This document shows positions 18,367 through 26,877 of a DNA stretch of 64,000 nucleotides, piece by piece. Positions within the stretch are counted from its first letter, which is position 1, and each line of letters starts with the position of its first letter. This stretch comes from an uncultured Lachnospiraceae bacterium (GTDB lineage: Bacteria > Bacillota > Clostridia > Lachnospirales > Lachnospiraceae). Where the stretch lies: NCBI GenBank assembly GCA_910587045.1, contig CAJULG010000004.1:124872-188871 (forward strand), written 5' to 3'. The notes under the pieces were generated by a model that worked only from the letters and a program-made list of their open reading frames with translations, searched no databases and was not told where the DNA came from. The translations under genes and the position numbers were made by a program.

Positions 18367-18395
18367 TTGCATACATTCTGGCTTCTGTGTATAAT
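18367..18395 (+). promoter_or_regulatory. Promoter of the type III antitoxin-like RNA
   Basis: TTGCAT (18367-18372), 17 bp, TATAAT (18390-18395). Start of transcription expected near 18402. Confidence 0.8.
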
Positions 18396-18401
18396 AATTA
18401 T

Positions 18402-18513
18402 AGAGATGAGCGATCATCAGGTGAGTCCTACCGTATAAGTGGAACCGATAAGAGAGTTTCCGTTGCGACGGATACTACCAGGAGGCTATGCAACAGCATA
18501 GCCTCTTGTGTTA
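18402..18513 (+). ncRNA. ToxI/CptI-like type III antitoxin RNA (single repeat)
   Basis: From 18419 the RNA reads AGGTGA, three bases, CTACC, three bases, TAAGTG, then GGAACC and GTTTC. From memory this matches the layout of the ToxI repeat of Pectobacterium (AGGTGA..CTACC..TAAGTG..). It lies between a strong promoter and a hairpin terminator, directly before a ToxN-family reading frame, which is the type III order. Only one full repeat is seen (families usually carry two or more), plus a partial CTACC at 18475. Pseudoknot folding not tested. Confidence 0.65.
18483..18513 (+). terminator. Hairpin terminator between antitoxin RNA and toxin
   Basis: GAGGCTATGC-AACA-GCATAGCCTC followed by TTGTGTT: a 10-bp perfect stem with a weak T-run. 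In type III loci such a hairpin limits toxin transcription relative to antitoxin. Confidence 0.75.
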
Positions 18514-18524
18514 TGGAGGAATAA

Positions 18525-18926
18525 TGGGTAAACGGTTCAAAATTCTGTATTCCATTCACATCTAATTCCGGTAAGAAGAATAAAGATTTTGAATCCATGC
18601 GTGAGAATATTACATTCCGAAAAATATGTGATAAGAGTGGTAAGGTACTGGCAGCATTTAACCTTAACAATATGATTCCGGTGCGTGATGAGTATGTTTC
18701 GGAAATAGACCTTAAAATTCGTCCACAGGATAGTCCTGAGCTGATACACTGGAAGAAACTGTGTATCAAGGAACTTGACTGGTGCCAGTCTAACCGGAAC
18801 GAGATTGAACGATTGGCAAATGAATTATATCGAATCTACTCTTCCGATGAACCTTTTGGAAAAAGAGAGATTTGCCTTAATTTTCCTGCGTTAGAGAAAG
18901 AATGTAACAGAGCAAAGAAATTATAA
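18525..18926 (+). pseudogene. ToxN/AbiQ-family type III toxin, N-terminally truncated
   Basis: 133 residues are open from ATG 18525, with GGAGG 4 bases upstream; a shorter reading from ATG 18597 is also possible. It keeps the family middle and end: KRFKFCIPFTSNSGKK (compare YLAPLTSPKK of ToxN), FNLNNMIPV, then a helix with WKKLCIKELDWCQSNRNEIE. Full-length toxins have about 40 more N-terminal residues, including part of the nuclease active site; here the frame begins abruptly after the terminator. Probably inactive, though a working short form cannot be excluded. The toxin family is an RNA endoribonuclease inhibited by its RNA partner and often blocks phage. Confidence 0.65.
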
Positions 18927-19063
18927 AAATGTTTAAATTTTGTTTCGGAGTTCTTTTGCCAATAGGATTTTAAAATTGTGCAAAGTAGTCCTGTAACCGG
19001 AATATCCATGATAAAACATAATTTACTCTTGAAAATAAACTTAGGATCATTAAGGAGGATGAC

Positions 19064-19240
19064 ATGGCAGATTTATGTGAAAGCTGTATGAATTATGAAT
19101 ATGATGATGAGTATGAGTGCTATGCCTGTATGATGGAACTGGACGAGGATGAAATGAGCCGGTTCTTAAGCGGTAATTATCGGGAATGTCCATATTATCA
19201 GCAGGGAGATGAGTACAGGATCGTCCGGCATCAGATGTAG
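19064..19240 (+). CDS. Small Cys-rich acidic protein (DUF6472-like)
   Basis: 58 residues: MADLCESCMNYEYDD, then ECYACMMELDEDEMSRF and a final ECPYYQ. Five cysteines with two CxxC pairs suggest a small metal-binding fold. AAGGAGG 7 bases upstream gives a confident start. Convergent with the radical SAM gene, only 13 bp away. I believe this family is common in Lachnospiraceae, but no function is known. Confidence 0.75.
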   Translation: MADLCESCMNYEYDDEYECYACMMELDEDEMSRFLSGNYRECPYYQQGDEYRIVRHQM

Positions 19241-19253
19241 TCTTAACCGTATC

Positions 19254-20138
19254 TCATTTCATCTCAAAATCCCAGAGACTGAATTGCCGGGCAGTTCCGT
19301 TTTCCTCAAAGGTATGCAGATACTGAAAGATCTGCTCATTATCATGAACAATCCCGTTCCTGCTGCAGGTCTGATCCAGTAATCTCATCAGCCGGTTGCT
19401 GTCAGGACTTTCAATGATATACTGATCTCCGTATGTTCGTATATATTCCTCTTTTCGATGGGGAAACAGACGGTCTAACTGTGCATAAAAGTATTCTCTG
19501 TTTCCCTCCCGCAGTGTCAGCCCCATGCCAAAGCAGATAATCCCATAGACCTTTGCCTCTATGCACATATCCAGAATACCGGCAATATTCTCCTCCGTGT
19601 CATTGATAAACGGTAAGATCGGTGTCAGCCATACGACGGTAGGGATTCCCGCATCCCGCAATCGTTTTAATACAGCAAAACGTTCCCTCGTCGTACTTAC
19701 ATTCGGCTCAATTTTTCTGCATAGTGCTTCATCATAGGTAGTTAAGGTCATCTGTACAACACATTTTGTCTTTTCGTTAATTTTCTGCAGAAGATCCAGA
19801 TCCCGCAGGATACGGTCGGACTTCGTGATCACTGTAAATCCAAAGCCGTACGCATCAATCAGCTGCAGTGCCTTTCGAACGGTTTCCAGTTCCATTTCCA
19901 GAGGAATGTAAGGATCTGTCATAGAGCCGGTACCGATCATACATTTTTTCCGCTTATGCTTCAGGGCATGCTCTAACAGATCAAGGGCATTCTCCTTGAC
20001 TTCAATATCTTCAAAGGCATGCTCCATATGGTAGCATCTGCTTCTGGAATCACAGTAGATACAGCCATGGGAGCAGCCACGGAATAAGTTCATTTCATTT
20101 TTAGAAGATAACAATCCTTTTGCTTTCACAAAATGCAT
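19254..20138 (-). CDS. Radical SAM protein, SPL-related
   Basis: About 294 residues from MHFVKAKG (ATG at 20138, GAGG upstream); the ORF can be extended to 20165. The cluster motif is GCSHGCIYCDSRSRCY (CxxxCxYC), near the N-terminus. Later GTGSMTDPYIPLE and the TIM-barrel sequence resemble the spore photoproduct lyase-like group of unknown substrate. The ORF extended to 20165 would overlap the end of the ClbS-like gene, and both are on the minus strand, so they are likely cotranscribed with it. Confidence 0.85.
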   Translation of the reverse strand: MHFVKAKGLLSSKNEMNLFRGCSHGCIYCDSRSRCYHMEHAFEDIEVKENALDLLEHALKHKRKKCMIGTGSMTDPYIPLEMELETVRKALQLIDAYGFGFTVITKSDRILRDLDLLQKINEKTKCVVQMTLTTYDEALCRKIEPNVSTTRERFAVLKRLRDAGIPTVVWLTPILPFINDTEENIAGILDMCIEAKVYGIICFGMGLTLREGNREYFYAQLDRLFPHRKEEYIRTYGDQYIIESPDSNRLMRLLDQTCSRNGIVHDNEQIFQYLHTFEENGTARQFSLWDFEMK

Positions 20139-20149
20139 GGCGGCAAACC

Positions 20150-20692
20150 TCACTGACCGGCACAATTCTTCCGGTGTGCCTTCAGCTTCTTCATGGCCCA
20201 GTCATAGTGACTGGATGTGTTGCTGACAAAATAGGAGCCTAACGTGCTTCCGCCGACCCATTGGTAGATGCCTTTGGAAAACAGCTCCTCATTAGAAAAG
20301 GTTTCTGCTAATCGCATAATATCCGCATGGGATTTCCGGAGCATGTCCTTTGCATCCTCCAGGGATGTGTTCTGATGCTTTTTCCAAAACTCCACATTCA
20401 TATCCCCATAGGTCCTCCAGTTATATGGCGCCGGAATAAACGGTTCCGGATCGCCGTTTTGATTTGACTGTACCCAGTTAAGCAAAAGCTGGTGCCATTC
20501 ATAGAGATGGATCAGGATATCCCGGAGATTACGATCCCTTTTCCAATGTGCCTCCTTCTTCTTCGCATCAGCGGAAAAATCAAAGGGTGCAGACAGCTCC
20601 TGCTCGCTCAGATCGGCAATCAGAGTATTCAGCTTCTCAAAATTTTCAGCTGCTGCGGTTAATAAATCAGTTTTTGTTGTTGGTCTTCCCAT
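20150..20692 (-). CDS. ClbS/DfsB-family four-helix bundle protein
   Basis: 180 residues from MGRPTTKTDLLTAA, with AAGGAG 7 bases upstream; longer ORF to 20743 rejected. Sequence fits the ClbS/DfsB family (HWKRDRNLRDILIHLYEWHQLLLNW, FIPAPYNWRTY, SHYDWAMKKL). ClbS of E. coli hydrolyses the colibactin cyclopropane as a self-protection enzyme; other members have unknown substrates. It overlaps the WYL regulator region and shares an operator-like sequence with it. Confidence 0.85.
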   Translation of the reverse strand: MGRPTTKTDLLTAAAENFEKLNTLIADLSEQELSAPFDFSADAKKKEAHWKRDRNLRDILIHLYEWHQLLLNWVQSNQNGDPEPFIPAPYNWRTYGDMNVEFWKKHQNTSLEDAKDMLRKSHADIMRLAETFSNEELFSKGIYQWVGGSTLGSYFVSNTSSHYDWAMKKLKAHRKNCAGQ

Positions 20693-20721
20693 GTTCTGGC
20701 TCCTTTCTCTATACCATATCA

Positions 20722-20732
20722 TGTCAGGGTTT
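20722..20732 (-). promoter_or_regulatory. Half-operator upstream of the ClbS-like gene
   Basis: TGTCAGGGTTT (plus strand) repeats one arm of the palindrome found in front of the WYL gene and is preceded by ACCATAT in both places. It lies 30-40 bp before the ClbS-like start and overlaps the WYL stop codon. Confidence 0.45.
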
Positions 20733-21620
20733 GTTCTTTTCATATATTAATTTTGCCTGTTCTGCTATGACGGCTTTCAGATAAGCAGGGGAAAGGATAT
20801 CCACCTGCGTTCCGAATGACAGCAGAAATCCTGTCAGCCACCCATCCTCCGGCATTTCTGCAGAAACGATCAGATCCCCGTTTTCCTGTCGCTGTACCTG
20901 TGTTTGATCGAATTCATCAAAAACACGGTAGGACAGTTCCCTCGGAAACCGGAGTACGATCTGTGTGCCTTCATCCCTGGCGGTGTCGGCTGGTTCCGGA
21001 AAATCCCGATGCTGAAACTGCTCATTCAAAACCTCCAGTTCTAAAATACGGTTTAATTTGAATATCCGCCAGTCCTGTTTCTCCGTGCAAAACGCTTTCA
21101 GGTACCATGCCTTTGCTTTATAAACAAGCTTTACTGGCTGCACGATCCGTTCGCGGATATCTTCATAAGCGCCTGCATATTGGATTTTAACCGTTCTGCA
21201 ATGAATGACTGCCGATTTCAGTAATTCAAATTTTTCATTGTCAAACGATTTGTTTCCCCATCTGGAAAAATCTACTTCAAGCCAGTTCTCGGAATGAAGC
21301 TGAAAGATTGCAGAAAGCTTCTGTAAGGTCGGACTGTCGTTACTATTCTGTGCAGTATTCATGCTCTGCAATGCAGTGAGAATTTCCTGCTTTTCCTCCA
21401 CTGATAAAACAGCCTGATCCAGTACAAAGTCATTCAGCAGATGGATACCGCCATTTCTCCCTGCCTCGGTATAAATGGGAATACCGGCTCCGCTCAGGGC
21501 ATCAATATCCCGATAGATCGTCCGGACCGACACCTCGAACTTCTCTGCTAGTTCGGGGGCGGTAGCCTGTCCCTTGTCAAGCAGGTAATATACGATCCTG
21601 AACAATCTGCTTTCCTGCAT
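20724..21620 (-). CDS. WYL-domain transcriptional regulator (HTH_11/DeoR type)
   Basis: 298 residues from MQESRLFRIVYYLL (AAGGAGG upstream). N-terminal HTH_11 helix-turn-helix (ATAPELAEKFEVSVRTIYRDIDAL) is followed by a WYL domain (KLVYKAKAWYLKAFCTEKQDWRIFKLNRI) and a WCX-like C-terminal region. WYL regulators respond to small molecules or nucleic acid ligands. It is likely to bind the palindrome over its own promoter and may control the ClbS-like and radical SAM genes. Confidence 0.88.
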   Translation of the reverse strand: MQESRLFRIVYYLLDKGQATAPELAEKFEVSVRTIYRDIDALSGAGIPIYTEAGRNGGIHLLNDFVLDQAVLSVEEKQEILTALQSMNTAQNSNDSPTLQKLSAIFQLHSENWLEVDFSRWGNKSFDNEKFELLKSAVIHCRTVKIQYAGAYEDIRERIVQPVKLVYKAKAWYLKAFCTEKQDWRIFKLNRILELEVLNEQFQHRDFPEPADTARDEGTQIVLRFPRELSYRVFDEFDQTQVQRQENGDLIVSAEMPEDGWLTGFLLSFGTQVDILSPAYLKAVIAEQAKLIYEKNKP

Positions 21621-21654
21621 CCCTGTATCCTCCTTCCATGACAGAATAACACTA

Positions 21655-21710
21655 AAACCCTGACACCATATGTCAGGGTTTATTATACCCGTATATTTTT
21701 TAAATGGCAA
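21655..21710 (-). promoter_or_regulatory. WYL promoter and operator
   Basis: Minus-strand promoter TTGCCA-17-TATAAT (plus 21705-21710 and 21682-21687). Just downstream is a perfect inverted repeat with 11-bp arms, AAACCCTGACA and TGTCAGGGTTT, and a 5-bp spacer (21655-21681). Its position over the start site suggests autorepression. Confidence 0.7.
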
Positions 21711-21795
21711 CGGGACAAATTGGAAATCATTGCTGTAATCTATCCTTTAACATCATGCATATATTAATGAAAAGACGATGGAAGGAAAGGATTCC

Positions 21796-22242
21796 ATGAG
21801 ACGATTCATACATATATGCATGGCTGTCTTTATCATCGGCGCCTGCTGTATCTTTATTAAGAATTATGTTTTGGGAGAGGGAAATGCAGAATACAGGGAG
21901 GCAATCTCCAGAGAAGAGGAGCGGGTAGACCTGGACTTTACGGTTTGCGAAGCGGGGAGACTGCCAAACGAGCTGCTGGACATCATTGAGGAAAAGAAAG
22001 CAGCCCCCTTCAAGCTCACCTTTACCACCAGGGAATATATGTATATCGTGGTAGGCTACGGGGCTCAGAACCGGGGCGGCTGTTCGGTAACGGTCAATTC
22101 CCTTTACCGCACATCACAGGCGGTTTATATTGATACGAATCTGATCGGGATAGAGGGTGAAGCCATTCAGATTGACGGTATGACCTATCCTTATATTGCA
22201 GTAAAATGTGAAAATCAGAATCTTCCGGTTGTATATGAATAA
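21796..22242 (+). CDS. Membrane-anchored PrcB-C-like protein
   Basis: 148 residues from ATG 21796 (AAAGGA 6 bases upstream); ATG 21778 also possible. N-terminal helix (FIHICMAVFIIGACCIFI) acts as anchor or uncleaved signal. The C-terminal part (FTTREYMYIVVGYGAQNRGGCSVTVNSLYRT) resembles the PrcB_C domain that partners surface proteases. Divergent from the WYL gene. Function unknown. Confidence 0.65.
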   Translation: MRRFIHICMAVFIIGACCIFIKNYVLGEGNAEYREAISREEERVDLDFTVCEAGRLPNELLDIIEEKKAAPFKLTFTTREYMYIVVGYGAQNRGGCSVTVNSLYRTSQAVYIDTNLIGIEGEAIQIDGMTYPYIAVKCENQNLPVVYE

Positions 22243-22356
22243 ACTGAAAATCGTTATCAAGGAATATTTCTTATTCTGGCTCATAGAATAGTATCAGCGA
22301 AATAGAGGTCAGGTGAGTAACGCAAAGATCACAGGACAGGAAAGGAAGGTATTCAC

Positions 22357-23907
22357 ATGCAGCTAGTGAAGAAAGAGATTCGAACGAATAACCACAAGGT
22401 ATCAAAGCATGTACAGCTTACGATAGACGAAGATTTCAATGTATCAGACAGCAGACAGGATATTGATAAGATCATCATCAGCCAGGGGCAGGTCGTGATC
22501 GATGATACCGAACCTATGGTGGACCGGATACGGGTCAAGGGACATGTCAGCTATAAGATATTGTATTCTGTAGCCAAGGCGGAAGGCGAATTAGACTCCA
22601 TGGAGGGCAGCGTTCCTTTTGAGGAAACGATCAACGTGGATGATCTGCTTCCCTCTTATGATACCAGCGTAAGCTGTGAGATGGAGGATCTGAATATTTC
22701 CATGATCCACTCCCGGAAGATTGAGGTCAAGGGTCTGATCCAGATGAAGATCGACGTGACGGAGCAGGATATCATTGAAGGGGCAGAGGGTATTGAAAAC
22801 GGGGATAATATACAGTGCATGTATAAAAAGGTGCCGTATACCCGGACAGTTGCCGACCAGAAGGATATCTTCCGGGTACGGGAACAGATACCGATTCCAC
22901 AGAGCAAGCCGAATATCCGGAATCTGATCTGGCATTCGGTAACGGTCAACGAAGTAGAAAGCAAGCCTCTTGACAATAAGATCGGGCTTCGCGGCGAGCT
23001 GGAGATATTCCTGATCTACCGGGCTGAGGAGCAGATGCCTCTGCAATATCTTAATCTGGATATTCCATTTACCGGAGAAGTAGACTGCGTAGGTTCCATG
23101 GAAGGAATGACTGCGGATATCGGCGTGGTACTGGGGGAGACCCAGTTGCTGGTAGAACCGGATGAGGATGGAGAGGAACGTATCCTGAACCTGGAAGCCA
23201 ATCTGGAGCTGGAGATCCGCATTTATCAGGAAGAGGAATTAGATCTCCTTGGAGATATGTTCTCCACCAGTGCATGCATTAATGTGGAAACGGAAACCTT
23301 TGATTACGAATCCCTGTTGACGCGGAACAATGCCAAGACCCGTATCGTAGAGCGGATCAAACGCAAGGAAAACCAGGCTGGAATATTACAGGTATGTTAT
23401 GTCGAGGGAACGGTCAAGGTAGACGATACCAGCACCACGGAAGAAGGACTTCAGATTGAAGGTGCAGTTGAGGTCCGGATCATTTACATAGCAGAGGACG
23501 ATACCCGTCCGATGAATTCGCTGACCGGTTTTCTGCCATTTACCTATCTGGTAGAGGCAAAGGATCTGTCGCCGGATACCATCTATCATATCCGCCCGAC
23601 CTTAGAGCAGATCAGCAGTATCATGCTGGGCAGTGATGAGGTGGAGATCAAGGCTGTGGTAAACTTAAGCATTATTGCATTTGCCCGCAAAAAGTGCAAG
23701 GTGATCACAGATATGAGTGTATCTGAGATTGATTATGAGAAGATGAATCAGCTTGCCGGGATCATTGGTTATATGGTACAGGAGGAGGATACCCTGTGGA
23801 ACATTGCAAAGCGGTATTATACTTCCATCGACACCATACGGAAGGTCAATCAGCTCGAACGGGATGAGCTGACTGCCGGACAGAAGCTTGTGATTGTGAA
23901 AGGATAA
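22357..23907 (+). CDS. SPOCS-domain and LysM protein (spore-coat type)
   Basis: 516 residues. Several DUF3794/SPOCS-like segments: residues about 30-120 (SQGQVVIDDTEPMVDRIRVKGHVSYKILY), about 190-290 and about 330-440. A C-terminal LysM domain follows (EEDTLWNIAKRYYTSIDTIRKVNQLERDELTAGQKLVIV), which binds cortex or wall peptidoglycan. This arrangement resembles SpoVID/SafA-like coat morphogenetic proteins of Clostridia, so the organism probably belongs to a spore-forming lineage. AGGAAAGG upstream. Confidence 0.85.
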   Translation: MQLVKKEIRTNNHKVSKHVQLTIDEDFNVSDSRQDIDKIIISQGQVVIDDTEPMVDRIRVKGHVSYKILYSVAKAEGELDSMEGSVPFEETINVDDLLPSYDTSVSCEMEDLNISMIHSRKIEVKGLIQMKIDVTEQDIIEGAEGIENGDNIQCMYKKVPYTRTVADQKDIFRVREQIPIPQSKPNIRNLIWHSVTVNEVESKPLDNKIGLRGELEIFLIYRAEEQMPLQYLNLDIPFTGEVDCVGSMEGMTADIGVVLGETQLLVEPDEDGEERILNLEANLELEIRIYQEEELDLLGDMFSTSACINVETETFDYESLLTRNNAKTRIVERIKRKENQAGILQVCYVEGTVKVDDTSTTEEGLQIEGAVEVRIIYIAEDDTRPMNSLTGFLPFTYLVEAKDLSPDTIYHIRPTLEQISSIMLGSDEVEIKAVVNLSIIAFARKKCKVITDMSVSEIDYEKMNQLAGIIGYMVQEEDTLWNIAKRYYTSIDTIRKVNQLERDELTAGQKLVIVKG

Positions 23908-23927
23908 AAGATAAGAAAAAATAAAAT

Positions 23928-24005
23928 GCCTATCCTGTCTAACCCACAGGATAGGCAATGCTCGTAAGAGCAACCCATATCATTTGGGAGTATCCATCTT
24001 TGGAA
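23928..24005 (-). ncRNA. Structured RNA element, copy A
   Basis: First stem GCCTATCCTGT/ACAGGATAGGC (11 bp), second hairpin TGCTC-GTAA-GAGCA, then GTATCCATCTTTGGAA. The same layout recurs at 42642-42720 with the second stem changed to TGTCC/GGACA, both arms altered together. Read on the minus strand the first stem becomes the last and is followed by a U-rich tail, as in an intrinsic terminator, so minus-strand transcription is likely. No clear promoter was found for this copy. It may also help terminate the SPOCS/LysM transcript. Confidence 0.6.
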
Positions 24006-24107
24006 GCCAGACCAGTCAACTTATAAACCCGGGCGCATTTGGCGATACTTGTTAGAGAAACAATCTGTACAGTATGGCAGTACAGGCTCCGTTCATAGCC
24101 GGACAGG

Positions 24108-24136
24108 TTGCAGTAAGCCATAAATTGTACTATACT
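24108..24136 (+). promoter_or_regulatory. Promoter of the aminopeptidase gene
   Basis: TTGCAG, 17 bp, TATACT, 44 bp before the ATG at 24181. Confidence 0.6.
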
Positions 24137-24180
24137 GAATGCAGTGAATGTGAGTTAGCTGAGACAGGAGGATTCAATAC

Positions 24181-25560
24181 ATGGAACGGCCAAATGCATG
24201 GAAGAGTTACACGAAAAAGCAATTAAAGGAATTAGAAAAGCTGAACAAGGACTATCGGGCATTTCTGGATGCGGGTAAGACCGAACGGGAATGCATTGCA
24301 GAGATTGTGAAGCAGGCGGAAGCCGCCGGTTACGTGAACCTGGAGGAAATACTGGGAAAAAAGCAGTCCGTGAAGGCAGGCGATAAGGTATATGCTGTAT
24401 GCATGAAGAAAACCATTGCGTTATTCAACGTAGGAACTGCACCCATGGAGCAGGGGATGAATATTCTGGGCGCCCATATAGATTCTCCCCGCATGGATAT
24501 CAAGCAGAACCCGTTATATGAAAATGGAGATATGGCGTATCTGGATACCCATTATTATGGTGGTATCAAGAAGTATCAGTGGGTCACTCTGCCGCTGGCA
24601 ATCCATGGCGTTGTTGTAAAGAAGGATGGTTCCGTGATTGATATCGTGATCGGGGAAAAGGAAAACGATCCTGTATTCTGCGTAACGGATCTGCTGGTAC
24701 ATCTTGCCGGAGAGCAACAGGAAAAGAAGGCGAATAAGGTCATTGAGGGTGAAAACCTGGACATCCTGTTCGGCAGTCTTCCGGTGAAGGATGAGGAAAA
24801 AGAGGGCGTAAAGAGGAATGTATTAAATCTTCTCAAAGAACAGTACGACATGGAAGAGGAGGATTTTCTTTCTGCAGAACTGGAAGTGGTTCCGGCAGGC
24901 AGGGCCAGAGAATCCGGGATTGATCGAAGCATGATCCTGGCATACGGGCAGGATGACCGGGTATGTGCTTATACCTCCCTGGCGGCCATGTTAGAGGTAA
25001 AGGAAGTAAAGAAGACAACCTGTTGTCTGTTGACAGACAAGGAAGAGATCGGAAGCGTGGGAGCGACCGGCATGAGGTCTAAGTTTTTTGAAAATACGGT
25101 AGCTGAATTACTGGATGCCAAAGGGGAATACTCCGAGCTGACCCTGCGCAGATGCTTGAAGAATTGCCGCATGTTATCCTCTGATGTCAGTGCCGCATAT
25201 GACCCGCTGTATGCCGCATCCTATGAAAAGAATAACGCTGCATATTTTGGCCGGGGCATGGTATTTAATAAGTTCACCGGTTCCAGGGGGAAATCAGGGT
25301 CCAACGATGCCAATGCAGAGTATATGGGAGCATTGCGGAAGATCTTAGACGATAATCAGGTTGCCTATCAGACAGCAGAACTGGGAAAGGTAGATGTCGG
25401 CGGCGGCGGAACCATCGCATACATTCTGTCCTTATATGGTATGGAAGTGATTGATAGCGGGGTAGCAGTGCTGAATATGCACGCACCATGGGAACTGACC
25501 AGCAAGGCGGATGTGTATGAGACGAAGAAGGGTTATGTGGCATTCCTGAAGGACGCATAG
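24181..25560 (+). CDS. M18-family aminopeptidase
   Basis: 459 residues. Metal ligands are visible: His in GAHIDSPR, Asp in AYGQDDRVCAY, Glu pair in TDKEEIGSVGATGM, and the final His in NMHAPWE. Cytosolic zinc aminopeptidase that removes N-terminal residues (often acidic) from peptides. RBS ACAGGAGG upstream. Confidence 0.93.
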   Translation: MERPNAWKSYTKKQLKELEKLNKDYRAFLDAGKTERECIAEIVKQAEAAGYVNLEEILGKKQSVKAGDKVYAVCMKKTIALFNVGTAPMEQGMNILGAHIDSPRMDIKQNPLYENGDMAYLDTHYYGGIKKYQWVTLPLAIHGVVVKKDGSVIDIVIGEKENDPVFCVTDLLVHLAGEQQEKKANKVIEGENLDILFGSLPVKDEEKEGVKRNVLNLLKEQYDMEEEDFLSAELEVVPAGRARESGIDRSMILAYGQDDRVCAYTSLAAMLEVKEVKKTTCCLLTDKEEIGSVGATGMRSKFFENTVAELLDAKGEYSELTLRRCLKNCRMLSSDVSAAYDPLYAASYEKNNAAYFGRGMVFNKFTGSRGKSGSNDANAEYMGALRKILDDNQVAYQTAELGKVDVGGGGTIAYILSLYGMEVIDSGVAVLNMHAPWELTSKADVYETKKGYVAFLKDA

Positions 25561-25584
25561 ATCGGATGAAAGGACACAAAACAG

Positions 25585-26055
25585 ATGAAGATAAGAAGAG
25601 CAGAAGAAAAGGATATTGAGCGGATTCATGCACTTTTATATCAGGTCTGTCTGGTACATCATAACGGAAGACCGGACCTGTTTCGATATGGTGCCAGGAA
25701 ATATACGGACGAGCAGTTAAAGGAGATTTTAAAAGACGAGGAGCGTCCGGTACTGGTGGCGGTGGACGGGCAGGATTTTGTTCTGGGTTATGCATTCTGT
25801 ATATTTCAGCAGCATGTCCGGGACAATATCCTGACGGACATCCGTACCCTGTATCTGGACGACCTGTGTGTGGATGAGACAATGCGCGGACAGAAGATCG
25901 GAAGTATACTCTATCAGGCAGTCCTGGATTTTGCAAGAGAGCATCACTGCTATAATGTTACGTTAAATGTCTGGAGCTGTAATGAAAGCGCCATGCGGTT
26001 TTATGAGGCCTGCGGGCTGAAACCGTACAAGGTGGGGATGGAGCAGATCTTATGA
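25585..26055 (+). CDS. GNAT-family N-acetyltransferase
   Basis: 156 residues with GNAT motifs: IRRAEEKDIERI at the start, LYLDDLCVDETMRGQKIGSILYQAV (acetyl-CoA pyrophosphate loop RGQKIGS) and NESAMRFYEACGLKPYK at the end. Substrate unknown. It follows the aminopeptidase by 24 bp and is probably cotranscribed. Its end overlaps the convergent LysR remnant by 6 bp. Confidence 0.9.
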   Translation: MKIRRAEEKDIERIHALLYQVCLVHHNGRPDLFRYGARKYTDEQLKEILKDEERPVLVAVDGQDFVLGYAFCIFQQHVRDNILTDIRTLYLDDLCVDETMRGQKIGSILYQAVLDFAREHHCYNVTLNVWSCNESAMRFYEACGLKPYKVGMEQIL

Positions 26056-26877
26056 TGTGCTTCTGTATTGCATATATTCCATAAACCGTTTCATTGCGAA
26101 AGAACAGTTTTTCTTGCTCCGGAGGGCAAGCCCGATATTGCGGAATGCCGGAACATCCAGCTCCCTGGTTATGATTTTATAAGGCACACGCCGTAGAATA
26201 AGCTGCGGCAGGATACTGATACCCAGACCGCTCTCCACCATAGACATAATAGCGTAATCATCCCATGTCGTAAACTGTATCCTGGGAGAAACACTACATC
26301 GTTCAAAAATTTCAGAAATTTCTGGCTTTGCCCCCTTTTCCAGCAGCATAAAGGGATAATCGGCAAGGGCTTTCACAGGAAAACGCTCACAATCTGCAAA
26401 GGCATGATCTTCCGGCAGTACAACAAGCAGTCTGTCCTGTTCCAGAAAGCACGTTTCCAGATCGGGGTGTGCAGGCAGCCGAAGAAAACCACAGTCAACA
26501 CGTCCCTCCAGTATCCAGTTTTCAATTTCCGTGTAATCCCCCAGCAACAGCTCATAATCTATGTTGGGATAATCATTTTGAAACCTCTTTATAATATTAG
26601 GAAGCCAATGTGTAGCTCCGCTTGAAAACGTCCCTATTCTGATGATGCCGGATTGCAGACCGTTGATTTCGTCAACCTGCGTCTGCAGCTTCTGATATTC
26701 CTCACAGACATTCTTTGCATAAGGCAGCAACGCCAGGCCGTCGGATGTTATACGCACCCCCGCCCGGCTGCGTTCAAGAAGTGATAGGTTCCATTCCTTT
26801 TCTAAATCCTGAATCATGCGGCTGATCCTCTTTGAATGTGTGGAAACGGACGAAGTGCTCAGCATGGAGGACTGCAT
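26050..26877 (-). pseudogene. LysR-family regulator lacking most of its HTH
   Basis: From about ISRMIQDLEKEWNLSLLERSRAGV onward it is a normal LysR protein with a complete effector-binding domain (IRIGTFSSGATHWLPNIIKRF... MVESGLGISILP). Upstream of codon ~18 the frame is simply the antisense of the YbaK-like gene, so about 30 N-terminal residues, including the first HTH helices, are missing. Unlikely to bind DNA. The break point is near 26828. Confidence 0.75.

Noticed and set aside
18597..18926. Toxin fragment starting at ATG 18597
   Set aside because: The same frame is open to ATG 18525, which has GGAGG and adds residues matching the ToxN family (KRFKFCIPFTS).
23939..24121. A 60-codon minus-strand frame over RNA copy A
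   Set aside because: No ribosome site. Copy B keeps only part of the frame and differs by a codon, while base pairing is conserved, so the signal is RNA structure.
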